Source: Candidatus Hydrogenedentota bacterium (GTDB lineage: Bacteria; Hydrogenedentota; Hydrogenedentia; Hydrogenedentales; JAJRTN01). Taken from it: a stretch of DNA of 64,000 nucleotides. Both the position numbers and the translations under genes were made by a program. The notes beneath the pieces were generated by a model. The model ran no database searches, was not told the origin of the DNA, and saw only the letters and a program-made list of their open reading frames with translations. Location: contig JAJRTN010000114.1 in assembly GCA_024278275.1 (NCBI GenBank), forward strand, positions 1 to 64,000, read 5' to 3'. This document shows positions 1 to 8,929 of this stretch, in pieces; position 1 is the stretch's first letter; each line of letters begins with the position of its first letter.

Positions 1-2547
1 AACGCGTCGGATCATTTTCAGCAAGTCGGCGACCACCTCGTTAAGGTTAATATCCGACATGTCGAGTACCTGTCGGCGGCTGAAGGCCAGTAGCTGACGC
101 ACCAGGGTCTTGGCGCGGTTGCCTGCATGCAGTATTTCCATGATGGATTCACCGGCGGCACTGTTCGGCCCGGCCTCGTCCAACGCCAGATCACCATAGC
201 CCAGGATGGCCTGCAAGAGGTTGTTGAAATCATGCGCCACACCGCCGGCCAGTTGCCCCACCGCCTCCATTTTCTGCGTCTGTCGCAACTGGGCCTCCAG
301 CCTGTCCCGCTCCACTTCGGCCCGTTTGCGCTCGGTAATGTCCATGCCCACACCGACGAAGAAATCCACGCCGTCGCTCTTGTCCAAGATGGCTTTCCCA
401 TGCCACTCAACAATGCGTTCTCGGCCGTCTTTGGTCAAGACGCGGTTTTCATTGACGGTGGGTTTACCGACCCGTGAGAGTTGGTCGAAGATTGCGGCCA
501 CGACCTCCCGGTCTCCTTCGGGTATGAAGATTTGGATATAGTCCTTGCCTTGCACATCTTCCTCGGTATAGCCCAAGGCCAAGAGCATGGACTGGTTCAT
601 CATCTTTATTCTGCCCTTGGTGTCGATTGCGACAATAAAAGCCGGAGAAGTCTGCACGAGCGTATCACGGAAATCCGTTTCCTTCCGCAGACCCTCTTCG
701 GCCTGTTTACGATCACTAATGTCCGCGCTCACTTCCGCGAAGAGCCATTGGCCGTCGGGAGCTTGGAACGGTATGGTCGTGACTTGGACGGTACGGTTAT
801 TCTCTTTCGCTATCGTGTATTCACGAACCGAAGGCGCCTTGGTCTCCATTGCTTCCTCTATGCTGCATCCGGGGCAGGGGGATGAACGATCCATGAAATA
901 ATGGTGGCATTTTTTGTCGCCGATAGGTCCATACAATTTTTTTCGCTCAGGGTCGACATAACGGATATTGAACGCGCTGTCAATGATATCCAGTCCCGTT
1001 CGTGTCGCGCCGAGAACGAACTCGATCTGCTGCCGGAGTTGTTCCCGGTCCTCTTCGGCACGGAGCCGCGCGGCGAGATGCCCCAATGTCGCGGCGTAGA
1101 TCGTCAGGAGACGGCGGTCGTTCTCCGTAATTGGTTCCCGCCGAAGTTGGTTGTCTGTGGAAATGACGCCAATGGCATCCACCCCATCCCAAAGCGGTGC
1201 AACCGCGCGGGCAACGCGCCCGATGACATCTTGCATGTCGTCATCGAGCAGCAAGTCGTCTTCGGTGTAGTAGCAGTTCGTCTTCTGTCTGAGTGCGTGC
1301 GCCACCGCCGAATCGGGGTTACATGGCCTTCCCAGATGATGTTCGTCCGTCAGGCGTCCCTCCAGGTTCGTGCCGTAAGTGCCACGCAGCACGTCCGGTG
1401 TGTCGGTTTGAAGCCAGATGCCCAGACGGTCGAAGCCCAGGCGGCTTCTTCCCAGTTCGATGGCACGGCGCCACAAATCGTCCAGGGCATTTACCAGGGA
1501 CAACTCGTTGGACACTTCATGCAGGGCGGCCAATCGTTCCCCAAAGCGTCGCTCCGCCGCCTCGCTCTCACGCAACGCCTCCTCCACGCTCACTTGATCC
1601 GTCATGTCCCGAATCGCCACGACCCGTATCCGTCGCCCAAGGTAGTCCAAGTCACGGACGCGAAGTTCCATGGGAAATTCCGTGCCGTCTTTCCTTTTGC
1701 CCATGGCTTTGTAAGGCCCCCGGCCACCCGAGTTTATCTGTTGGCGAATGTACTCGTTCGATTCCGCCGTGGTGGTTCGCGAAATGCTTTCCCGCCCGAT
1801 CAGTTCTTCTGGTTCATAGCCAAACATCTGGAAAAACTGCTTGTTCGCCTCCAGGATCACCCCTTGATCATGAATGGCGATGGCCTCCCAGGTGGCGTCG
1901 GACAACTGTTGAAAGCGTTTCTCGCTTTGCGACAGAGATTGGCGGGTTTTCTCGAAATAAAGCAGCAGCATTCCCACGGCGGTGGCGAGGGCGAAGAATG
2001 AAGCCAGGAGATACCCCCAGGGGGCGAACCATTCGACGGGGCGCAGAAGAGGGTAATCAAACTTATGCACGCCCCAGAGAATGAGTGTCCAGCCGGTAAA
2101 ACCCGCGCCAATACCGGCGCCTTTTCCGCTTCGTAAAATGACAATACCAGTCCAGATGGACACGATCCCCAGAAAGATGAAGGTTGGAAGGGCGAGTGGG
2201 AGGAAAGGCAGTTCCCAGAGGGTGGCGGCCACGATCCAGATGGCGCACAGCACGAAAGGCAGAACCCAGTGCTTGACCATCGTGCGGTTGGCCCAGAGGC
2301 ACGCGCCCCACAGCAACAGCATACCGAAGAGAAGGGCGCTGCATTGATTGGCAATGAGCAGGACGGGGTGCTTGTCATACGCGGTTATGGCGAGCATGAA
2401 CACGAGACGAAATGTGTATGCCGCCCAGGCAAAGGCCCAGATCTTGAGGGCACGGTCACGTTCCTGCCGGAACAGGTAGCAGTAGATGAAGGTCAACAGG
2501 AGCGAGCTTGTCAACGAAGCGACAAGCGATGGGAAAAGCCAGTTCAT
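1..2547 (-). CDS. Multi-PAS/GAF membrane sensor histidine kinase (3' end beyond window)
   Basis: A reading frame of 849 codons starts with ATG at 2547 and stays open to the window edge, so the C-terminus is missing. The first ~200 residues are a series of hydrophobic segments, predicted membrane-embedded. They are followed by a PAS domain (about 205-320), a GAF domain (about 330-480), a PAS-like segment with Cys pairs (CPGC near 590), another PAS domain (about 620-735) and a HisKA helix. The H-box reads GGVAHDFNNLLQ, with the phospho-accepting His near residue 772; AHDFNNLL is typical of hybrid-type kinases. The ATPase domain, and any receiver domain, would lie left of base 1. Ligand and partner regulator are unknown. 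Confidence 0.9.
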   Translation of the reverse strand, partial: MNWLFPSLVASLTSSLLLTFIYCYLFRQERDRALKIWAFAWAAYTFRLVFMLAITAYDKHPVLLIANQCSALLFGMLLLWGACLWANRTMVKHWVLPFVLCAIWIVAATLWELPFLPLALPTFIFLGIVSIWTGIVILRSGKGAGIGAGFTGWTLILWGVHKFDYPLLRPVEWFAPWGYLLASFFALATAVGMLLLYFEKTRQSLSQSEKRFQQLSDATWEAIAIHDQGVILEANKQFFQMFGYEPEELIGRESISRTTTAESNEYIRQQINSGGRGPYKAMGKRKDGTEFPMELRVRDLDYLGRRIRVVAIRDMTDQVSVEEALRESEAAERRFGERLAALHEVSNELSLVNALDDLWRRAIELGRSRLGFDRLGIWLQTDTPDVLRGTYGTNLEGRLTDEHHLGRPCNPDSAVAHALRQKTNCYYTEDDLLLDDDMQDVIGRVARAVAPLWDGVDAIGVISTDNQLRREPITENDRRLLTIYAATLGHLAARLRAEEDREQLRQQIEFVLGATRTGLDIIDSAFNIRYVDPERKKLYGPIGDKKCHHYFMDRSSPCPGCSIEEAMETKAPSVREYTIAKENNRTVQVTTIPFQAPDGQWLFAEVSADISDRKQAEEGLRKETDFRDTLVQTSPAFIVAIDTKGRIKMMNQSMLLALGYTEEDVQGKDYIQIFIPEGDREVVAAIFDQLSRVGKPTVNENRVLTKDGRERIVEWHGKAILDKSDGVDFFVGVGMDITERKRAEVERDRLEAQLRQTQKMEAVGQLAGGVAHDFNNLLQAILGYGDLALDEAGPNSAAGESIMEILHAGNRAKTLVRQLLAFSRRQVLDMSDINLNEVVADLLKMIRRV

Positions 2548-2637
2548 TGTTCGACTCCCGTGGGTCCGGGGATGATGGCGACGGCACCAAGGGCCGGGCC
2601 AAGGCCGAATATGGAATGACGGCCATGTACCCTTCCC

Positions 2638-3099
2638 CTATATTCCCTCCCGGCGGGCCTCCTTGAACGCCTTCATTTTCGCGTCCATCAACTGTGGATG
2701 GTTCAGATTCAGCAACTTGCCAAGTTGGTGGGCAAGGTGGTCCTCATGGCCCGTGAGGGTGCCGTCGGAGTAGAAAATCCGCCAGACCTCCTCAATGATT
2801 GCGCGTTTTTCCGCCGGCGAAAACCCCTCGTTGATGGCCCGCGTGAAGCGGAACAGTCCCACGCTTTCCCGGCTTGCCCGGGAGGCCTCCGCCAAGAGCT
2901 CGTCGGCCTCTTCCCCGGTCAGCGCGAAGCGTTTCTGCAGGGTTTTTATGATTTGACGGCGTTCCTCCTTCGTGAAAGATTCATCTACGCGAGCCGCTTC
3001 GAGGAGCACGACACAGGTTGCCAAAGGCAGCCGGATGTCGGGGGCCGGTGAAGGATGTTCCGCGCCACCGAGAAGGTTTTCCATAAAGCGTTTCAGCAT
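2638..3099 (-). CDS. TerB-like (tellurite resistance TerB family) protein
   Basis: This 153-residue acidic, helical protein resembles TerB-family proteins. It has two similar halves, each with a run like FTKEERRQIIK or FSPAEKRAIIEE followed by a helix, the usual TerB duplication. The function of stand-alone TerB proteins is poorly defined. The start at 3099 is chosen because GAGGGA lies 6 bases upstream; the frame is open further upstream but that extension (to 3225) is compositionally unlike the rest. It lies 90 bases upstream of the sensor kinase gene on the same strand and could be cotranscribed with it. Confidence 0.7.
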   Translation of the reverse strand: MLKRFMENLLGGAEHPSPAPDIRLPLATCVVLLEAARVDESFTKEERRQIIKTLQKRFALTGEEADELLAEASRASRESVGLFRFTRAINEGFSPAEKRAIIEEVWRIFYSDGTLTGHEDHLAHQLGKLLNLNHPQLMDAKMKAFKEARREGI

Positions 3100-3429
3100 A
3101 TTGGTCCCTCGGTTTTTTTGCTCTCCATTTCGAGCCCAATATAGCATTTTCCAGCCTTTCGTGCGAGATATTCGCAAAAAGGGGGAAGGGAATGAACAGA
3201 ATAGAAAAGAATCGACGCCCACCAAGGCCTGTGTGTTTGCGGCGGTTTTTGCATGGTAGTGTCAAAACAGACACAGCTTGACGAAAGGTGTCCGGTTTAG
3301 GCGACTTCAAGGCATCGGGACAGGGAAAAGATGAATTGGGAGAGATTCATGTAACGCACGTCATTGAAAGGGTTTACAGGAGCAGCAACGAGAAAGGGTG
3401 AGCCATATCTTGCGGTGTCTATTTCTGAC

Positions 3430-3458
3430 TTGCATGGATATGGTGTCCGTGCTACTAT
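3430..3458 (+). promoter_or_regulatory. Candidate sigma-70 promoter for the 3545-12229 operon
   Basis: TTGCAT (3430-3435) and TACTAT (3453-3458) are separated by 17 bases, ahead of the operon's first start codon at 3545. The surrounding gap 3226-3544 holds no gene that I can support. It also contains an inverted repeat GTGTC-N6-GACAC near 3257-3272. The assignment rests on sequence resemblance only. Confidence 0.35.
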
Positions 3459-3544
3459 GCAGTCGATATATAGTATCCATCTTTTGTTATGGGCTATATA
3501 TTGTGGTATTCGATTACGGGCTGACCATGTGGCAAGGAGTGGTT

Positions 3545-5125
3545 ATGACCACGCGAAGCATTCTCGTGCATCTTCCGGGTTTTCCGTTGGAACCCGCCCA
3601 TCTGATGCCTCAGCGCGATTTGGCCCGCGCCGCTTCCGCTTTGCTGGCGGACGGTCACTGGACGCGGATCTTGGACTATGGCACTTTGTCCTCCATCGAA
3701 ACCTTTTCCATCCAGAACGCCCGCCGCAGTCGCAAGGAAGACCGCACGGCCCACCTTTTGGCCGCCATTGCGGCCCTGCCCCCCCTGGACTTCACTGTGT
3801 TGTACGTGCGCACCCGCTCGGATTTCGGGGAAGCCCTGCACGTGGGACGGAAGCTCCGCGCACATAAGAGGGTGTCGCGCCTGTTTCTGGCAGGTCCCTT
3901 TGTCACGGGTTTTGGCGGCTTGTCCCTTCTCGCGGCGGAAGACTTCGATGGTGTTATCAAGGGTGATCCCGCCGGGGTTTTCCCTTTCCTTGCGTCTCGA
4001 ATTACTGAGCCGGCGGAGTGGTCCGCCGTACCGTTCCTCGTCTACCGGGAAGACGGCCGCATCCGAACCACGCAGCAACGTTCCCCCTGCGATGGCTGGA
4101 TGCCCGGTCCAATCTATGACTCCGCGGTATATCCCGCGCTGTCCCGGGAGGAGAAGATACTGCTGTTTCCGGTTGGTCCTTTCCCCTATGCGTCGGGTGT
4201 TTCCGGTTTCGGAGGGTGGCACACGCGGCAACCGGGGGCCGGGGTCGCGTGTCGCGCGCGCGAGGAGATGGAGGCCGTTGCGAAGGCATGGGGCGGCGCC
4301 GCGTTTCACATTTCCGGGCTGTCCCCCGGCGTTTCGTGTCAGGAAAACATGGCGCGTGAGCTGTTGGAACATGGTTGTCATTTCCCTTTCAGTGCCAGGG
4401 CCTGTCCGGGAAGCGAGGCGCTGCATGCCTATCCGATGTTGCGCCGTGCCGGATGCGAAGCCCTGCATTTCGAGGTTTACACGGGAAGCCAGCGGCTTCA
4501 GGACGACTTTTACGGCAGCGGTCATGGCATGAGCCGTATCGAGGCGCATGTGGGTGCTTGTCGTGGCGCCGGGATACCGGCCCACGCGGGACTGACTTAT
4601 CCTTGTCCGCATGATGATTACCACACCCTCGAAGAAACGTTGCGCTTCTTGCGGCGATGCCGCCCCGAGACGGCTTCCCTGGAGTTGCCCGGGCTGAGCG
4701 AGGGTGGGAGGTGGTGGCAACATCCCGGCGCCTATGGCTTCAGGGTCAGTCAACGGTCCGTCCTTCGGTGGCTGAAAGCGGCCGCTTGCCGAAGCAGGGG
4801 CGGCACAATGACTTCGGAACTTCCCTACCGGATGCGCGGATGGACGGTGGGACGTATCATGGAGGCCCGGGAGAGGCTGGGGGAGCAGATGCAACAACTC
4901 GGCGTGGCGCGGTGTGGCACCGTATACACCGCGATGATGGCGAAGTTGTCGGGCTACGGCGGCGACGAGGGTGCGTATGATTTCATGCTGTCCAGCCTGC
5001 TGGCGCGGGGCGACGTGCGGGGTTTGCGAAGTTTGGTGGACGAGTTTAACGCGAGCGTGATGTGGCCGGTCCGGCGCTTGGGCCGTCTGGCGTACACTCC
5101 CGCGCTCGAAGCGGTGGGGAATTGA
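3545..5125 (+). CDS. Radical-SAM/B12-binding-like protein lacking the cluster cysteines
   Basis: The 526-residue protein follows the layout of B12-binding-domain radical SAM enzymes: an N-terminal Rossmann-like half (about 1-185), then a TIM-barrel-like half with segments such as AGCEALHFEVYTGSQRL and a TLEETLRFLRRC helix, typical of that fold. Where the CxxxCxxC cluster motif should be (about residue 225) the protein reads GPFPYASGVSGFGGW, with no cysteine triad, so radical SAM chemistry in the usual form is unlikely. The N-terminal part also shows no clear DxHxxG cobalamin motif. The start at 3545 has AAGGAG 6 bases upstream. The next gene, a ketosynthase, begins 7 bases after the stop, so the two probably act together. 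The reaction is unknown. Confidence 0.6.
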   Translation: MTTRSILVHLPGFPLEPAHLMPQRDLARAASALLADGHWTRILDYGTLSSIETFSIQNARRSRKEDRTAHLLAAIAALPPLDFTVLYVRTRSDFGEALHVGRKLRAHKRVSRLFLAGPFVTGFGGLSLLAAEDFDGVIKGDPAGVFPFLASRITEPAEWSAVPFLVYREDGRIRTTQQRSPCDGWMPGPIYDSAVYPALSREEKILLFPVGPFPYASGVSGFGGWHTRQPGAGVACRAREEMEAVAKAWGGAAFHISGLSPGVSCQENMARELLEHGCHFPFSARACPGSEALHAYPMLRRAGCEALHFEVYTGSQRLQDDFYGSGHGMSRIEAHVGACRGAGIPAHAGLTYPCPHDDYHTLEETLRFLRRCRPETASLELPGLSEGGRWWQHPGAYGFRVSQRSVLRWLKAAACRSRGGTMTSELPYRMRGWTVGRIMEARERLGEQMQQLGVARCGTVYTAMMAKLSGYGGDEGAYDFMLSSLLARGDVRGLRSLVDEFNASVMWPVRRLGRLAYTPALEAVGN

Positions 5126-5132
5126 TCATATC

Positions 5133-6404
5133 ATGGCGATAAATATCCACATGCACCGCCCCACCCCGCCTTCCGTGGTCATCACGGGACTGGGGATACT
5201 GGCCTGTAACGGCATCGGGCGCCGTCCCTATTGGGACGCCATCCGCGCGGGACGAAGCGGTATACGGCGGATTCAGCGTTTTGATGCGAGTGATTTGCCG
5301 AACCAGATTGCCGGTGAGTTGTGGGACTTTGATCCGGCCGACTTCATGTCAAAGAGGACATTGAAGAACTGGCACCGCCATGTGCACCAGGCCGTAGCGG
5401 CCTCGCGATTGGCGGTGGCGGACGGGGATTTGGCGAAGGCGGGGTATGACAGCGAGCGGCTGGCGGGCGCCATGGGCACGAGTGTGGGTTCGCCCAACGA
5501 GATGTACAAGACCTACATGGATGCCTACCGGTCGGGCGGTTACAAGAAGGTGAGCAAGTTTGCTTCCTCGGCCTTTTCGGGCCACTCCGCCACGGTACAC
5601 GTGACCATCGACATCGGTTTGCGCGGGCCGGCCATGACCATTTCCAGCGGCTGCGCCACGGGACTGGACGTGCTGGCCTGGGGGACCGAGCAAATACGGC
5701 ATGGCAGGGCCGATGCCGCGCTCGTGGGGGCCACGGAGTGCCCCATATTCATGGAATCCATCGTCGCGGCATGTTCCCTGGGCATTCTCTCCAAGCGGAA
5801 CGACGAGCCGGCCAAGGCCATGCGGCCTTTCGACCGCTACCGCGATGGCATCGTGCTCAGCGAGGCGGCCTGTGCGCTGGTGCTTGAGCGGGAAGACACG
5901 GCGCGCGCCCGTGGCGCCCGGATTCTCGCCGAAGTGGCAGGGAACGGTTCCACGGCGGAAGCGCGGAATCCGCTCATTCTGGATCCGGAAGGGCGGGCGC
6001 TTGCCCGGGCCTGCGAGGCCGCACTGTTGGATGGCGGTCTTTCGTCGGATGACGTGGACTACATTCAGGCCCATGGTGCCTCGCTTGATATGTATGATCG
6101 CTGCGAGACCAGCGCTTACAAGCGCGTTCTCGGTGACCGGGCGTATCGCGTTCCCGTCTCGGCGGTGAAATCCATGGTGGGGCAATCCTATGCCGCGGGT
6201 GGATTGCTGGGCGTCGGTGCGGCCCTCTGCACCTTGTCTGAAGGTGTTGTTACCCCCACGCTCAATCTTGATGAACCTGACCCGCGATGCGACCTGGACT
6301 ACGTTCCCCATCACGCGCGGTTGAATGACATTGGGACCGCGCTGGTGACGGCGATGAGTTTCGGCGGAACCCACAGCGCGACGGTGCTTAGACGAGTGGC
6401 TTGA
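5133..6404 (+). CDS. FabF-like beta-ketoacyl synthase with His-to-Gln active-site change
   Basis: This 423-residue thiolase-fold protein is close to FabF/KS length. The nucleophile is Cys174 in SSGCATGLD and the first catalytic His is His314 in QAHGAS. The second His, normally in a KSxxGHxxGA motif, is replaced: the protein reads KSMVGQSYAAGG with Gln351 (codon 6183-6185). Canonical KS enzymes need both His residues for decarboxylative condensation, so this protein may catalyse a non-decarboxylating acyl transfer or condensation. It sits between the radical-SAM-like gene (7-base gap) and the kinase gene (TGATG stop/start overlap at 6402-6406). No acyl carrier protein or other fatty-acid gene lies nearby. 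Confidence 0.85.
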   Translation: MAINIHMHRPTPPSVVITGLGILACNGIGRRPYWDAIRAGRSGIRRIQRFDASDLPNQIAGELWDFDPADFMSKRTLKNWHRHVHQAVAASRLAVADGDLAKAGYDSERLAGAMGTSVGSPNEMYKTYMDAYRSGGYKKVSKFASSAFSGHSATVHVTIDIGLRGPAMTISSGCATGLDVLAWGTEQIRHGRADAALVGATECPIFMESIVAACSLGILSKRNDEPAKAMRPFDRYRDGIVLSEAACALVLEREDTARARGARILAEVAGNGSTAEARNPLILDPEGRALARACEAALLDGGLSSDDVDYIQAHGASLDMYDRCETSAYKRVLGDRAYRVPVSAVKSMVGQSYAAGGLLGVGAALCTLSEGVVTPTLNLDEPDPRCDLDYVPHHARLNDIGTALVTAMSFGGTHSATVLRRVA

Positions 6405-8929
6405 TGCACAACCTTGGACAGACACACATCACCAGCGCATTGCTCGTGGCCTCCGCGGCGTGCAGTTGTGCCCTGGCGGCCATCGTGTTTTTTCGCAACC
6501 CCGGGAAACGCACCCACCGTGTTTTCGCGGGGCTCGGCCTGTTGCTGGCCGCTTGGTCGGTGGGGGTGCTTTTCATTGTCCACAGCCACACGGAGTCCTC
6601 GGCCCGTTTCTGGATGATTGTCACGTTCTCCGTGGCGAGTTTCATTCCCGCGGCCATTTACCATTTTCTCGCGCTGTTTCCCTTCCAGCGCCTGCAAGGC
6701 GTTCGGTCCGTGCTTTGGCTGCTTTACGGCGGTGCTGTTGCGCTCGTTTTTCTGGCCAACACGCCCTGGTATATCAAGGGAATCACGGTATTTCCCGATG
6801 GGCCGCCGGTTACGGACGATTACGGCCCGGTATTCCATTTCTACGTGGCGCTGGTGGTCATCTGTTTTTGTTTCAGTTCATGGAATCTGTTGAGCAAGCT
6901 CAAGGTGACCTCGGGCTTGCAGCGCAGACAGGTGGAGCACGTCTGTATTTCCTTTCACTTGAGTTCGGGGCTGGCCGTGGCGACCAATGTGCTCGCGCCC
7001 GTGCTTAAGATGGGTTCGCTTCAGGTCTACGGCCCTTGTTTCATGCTGATTATGGTGGCCGGCCTGGCCTATTCCATGGTGCGCTACCACCTGTTGGACG
7101 TGTGGGGACTCCTTAACAGGACAACCGCTTACGCGCTGTTGACAGGCTTTGTCATCGCCGTTTTCCTTATCATCGTGTCCCTGGTGCCCTGGTTGATGGC
7201 GGGAACGGACGGCAAGGAACTGGGATTGCTCTCAACGGCGTTGGCGGCGGCGGTGATTGCCGTGGTGCTCCAGCCGGTGCGTGAGCGGATCCAACTGATT
7301 CTCGACCGCATCGTGGCACGGCGCCGCTATGACGCCAAGGCCCTGATCGAACGTATCAGCCGCGAGGTTATCCATTTTGTTCGGCCCGACGAGTTGCTTG
7401 CCCACGTGGCAAAGGACATCCAGAACACCATCGGTGTCAGCAGGATTCATGTCTTGTTGCTGGACGCGCGTTGTGATGGGCGCCTGGAAATAGCCTACAG
7501 CACGGATCCCGTGCATGCCGCCGAAATGGACCTGGAACAACGCACGCTTGTCCGGTACCTGGAGGGGCGCCCCCGTCCGCTGGTGCTTGAGCAATTGCTC
7601 TTGGGGCGTCCCAAACCGCATCGCGTCGAGGTGGCCAAGCGGATGGCCGAGATCGACGCCTATCTGCTGGCGCCATTGCGCACCACCAAGGGGCTGATCG
7701 GCATCATGGCCTTGGGGGAGAAGCTCAACCGGGATCCCTATACCCGCGAGGACGTGCAGATGTTCGGCACGCTGGCGGTTCCCCTGGCGACCGCCATTGA
7801 AAGCGCGCGTCTCTATGAACGGATCGAAAAGCTGAACCTGCACATGGAGCGGGTGATGGCGAGCATGCGTGGCGGCGTGGTGGCGGTGGGCGCGGACGGT
7901 ATTGTCACGACGGTGAACCAGGAGGCCGAGGAACTGCTGGGCGGCATTCGGCCCGGTCAGCATATCTCCGAACTGGCCCCCCAGGTTCAGGAAGTATTGC
8001 GAAAAACCTTTCGACACGGAAGCAATGTCAGCGACCTTGAGATGAATATCACGGGGCCTTCAGGGGAAAGCATTCCCGTTGCCATTTCGTCGTCCAACCT
8101 GGAAGGCGAGAATGGGGAGCGGGTGGGTGCCATGGTGCTTGTCTACAACCTGACGCAGATCAAACGCCTGGAATCCAACGTAAGCCGCGCCGACCGGCTG
8201 ACTTCCATTGGCACCATGGCGGCGGGCATGGCCCACGAAATCAAGAATCCTTTGCAGTCGATCAAGACATTCACGCAACTTCTCCTGGATCGCTTCGCCG
8301 ACGAGGATTTTCGCAAGACTTTTGCCGAGGTGGTGCCGCCCGAGGTACAGCGCATCGACGGGATCGTGACGCGCCTGTTGAATTTTGCGCGGCCCAAGCC
8401 CGTGGTTTTAGCCGATCAGAACATCGAGTCCATCCTGTCGGATGTGTTGGCGCTCGTGGCCAACCAAACCCGCAAGGCGGGAATCGAGGTTATGGTCGAT
8501 TTTTCCGGCCAGACCGACCCGGTTCGTGCCGACGAACAGAAGATGCACCAATTGTTTCTCAATCTTATACTCAACGCGCTGGAAGCCATGGAGGAAGAGG
8601 AGGAAGGGGGAACGCTCACCGTCCGGGTACGCCCGGGCCGCGCCAATCTTCCGATGGATGGCGCCATGATGCTGGACGTGGCGTGCGTGTGGGTCTACAT
8701 TTCCGATACCGGGTGCGGTATCCCCACCGAGCACCTCGACCAGCTTTTCACACCCTTCTTCACGACCAAGGCCGACGGTAGCGGTTTGGGTCTCTCCGTG
8801 GTTCAACGCATTGTTTCCGAGCACGGAGGCGAGATAGGCATTGAGAGCAAACCCGGTGAAGGCACGACATTCAGCATCGCCCTGCCTCTCGTGCATAGTG
8901 GCGACCGTAGCGAAAGGGTGGAAGCATGA
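6404..8929 (+). CDS. Membrane sensor histidine kinase (7TM-like, GAF, PAS, HisKA, HATPase)
   Basis: The 841-residue protein has about seven to eight hydrophobic segments in residues 1-290, a GAF domain (about 315-475), a PAS domain (about 485-590), HisKA with an intact H-box AAGMAHEIKNPLQSI (His611), and a complete ATPase domain (N-box NLILNALEAME, DTGCGIP, GSGLGLS). It should autophosphorylate on His611. A likely partner is the sigma-54 response regulator two genes downstream. The ATG at 6404 overlaps the ketosynthase stop codon, and the 3' end overlaps the next gene by 4 bases, so the operon appears translationally coupled. A TTG at 6401 is an alternative start. Confidence 0.9.
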   Translation: MHNLGQTHITSALLVASAACSCALAAIVFFRNPGKRTHRVFAGLGLLLAAWSVGVLFIVHSHTESSARFWMIVTFSVASFIPAAIYHFLALFPFQRLQGVRSVLWLLYGGAVALVFLANTPWYIKGITVFPDGPPVTDDYGPVFHFYVALVVICFCFSSWNLLSKLKVTSGLQRRQVEHVCISFHLSSGLAVATNVLAPVLKMGSLQVYGPCFMLIMVAGLAYSMVRYHLLDVWGLLNRTTAYALLTGFVIAVFLIIVSLVPWLMAGTDGKELGLLSTALAAAVIAVVLQPVRERIQLILDRIVARRRYDAKALIERISREVIHFVRPDELLAHVAKDIQNTIGVSRIHVLLLDARCDGRLEIAYSTDPVHAAEMDLEQRTLVRYLEGRPRPLVLEQLLLGRPKPHRVEVAKRMAEIDAYLLAPLRTTKGLIGIMALGEKLNRDPYTREDVQMFGTLAVPLATAIESARLYERIEKLNLHMERVMASMRGGVVAVGADGIVTTVNQEAEELLGGIRPGQHISELAPQVQEVLRKTFRHGSNVSDLEMNITGPSGESIPVAISSSNLEGENGERVGAMVLVYNLTQIKRLESNVSRADRLTSIGTMAAGMAHEIKNPLQSIKTFTQLLLDRFADEDFRKTFAEVVPPEVQRIDGIVTRLLNFARPKPVVLADQNIESILSDVLALVANQTRKAGIEVMVDFSGQTDPVRADEQKMHQLFLNLILNALEAMEEEEEGGTLTVRVRPGRANLPMDGAMMLDVACVWVYISDTGCGIPTEHLDQLFTPFFTTKADGSGLGLSVVQRIVSEHGGEIGIESKPGEGTTFSIALPLVHSGDRSERVEA

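Noticed and set aside
3100-3225. Upstream extension of the TerB-like frame
   Set aside because: GAGGGA just before the ATG at 3099 and the change in composition support the shorter form.
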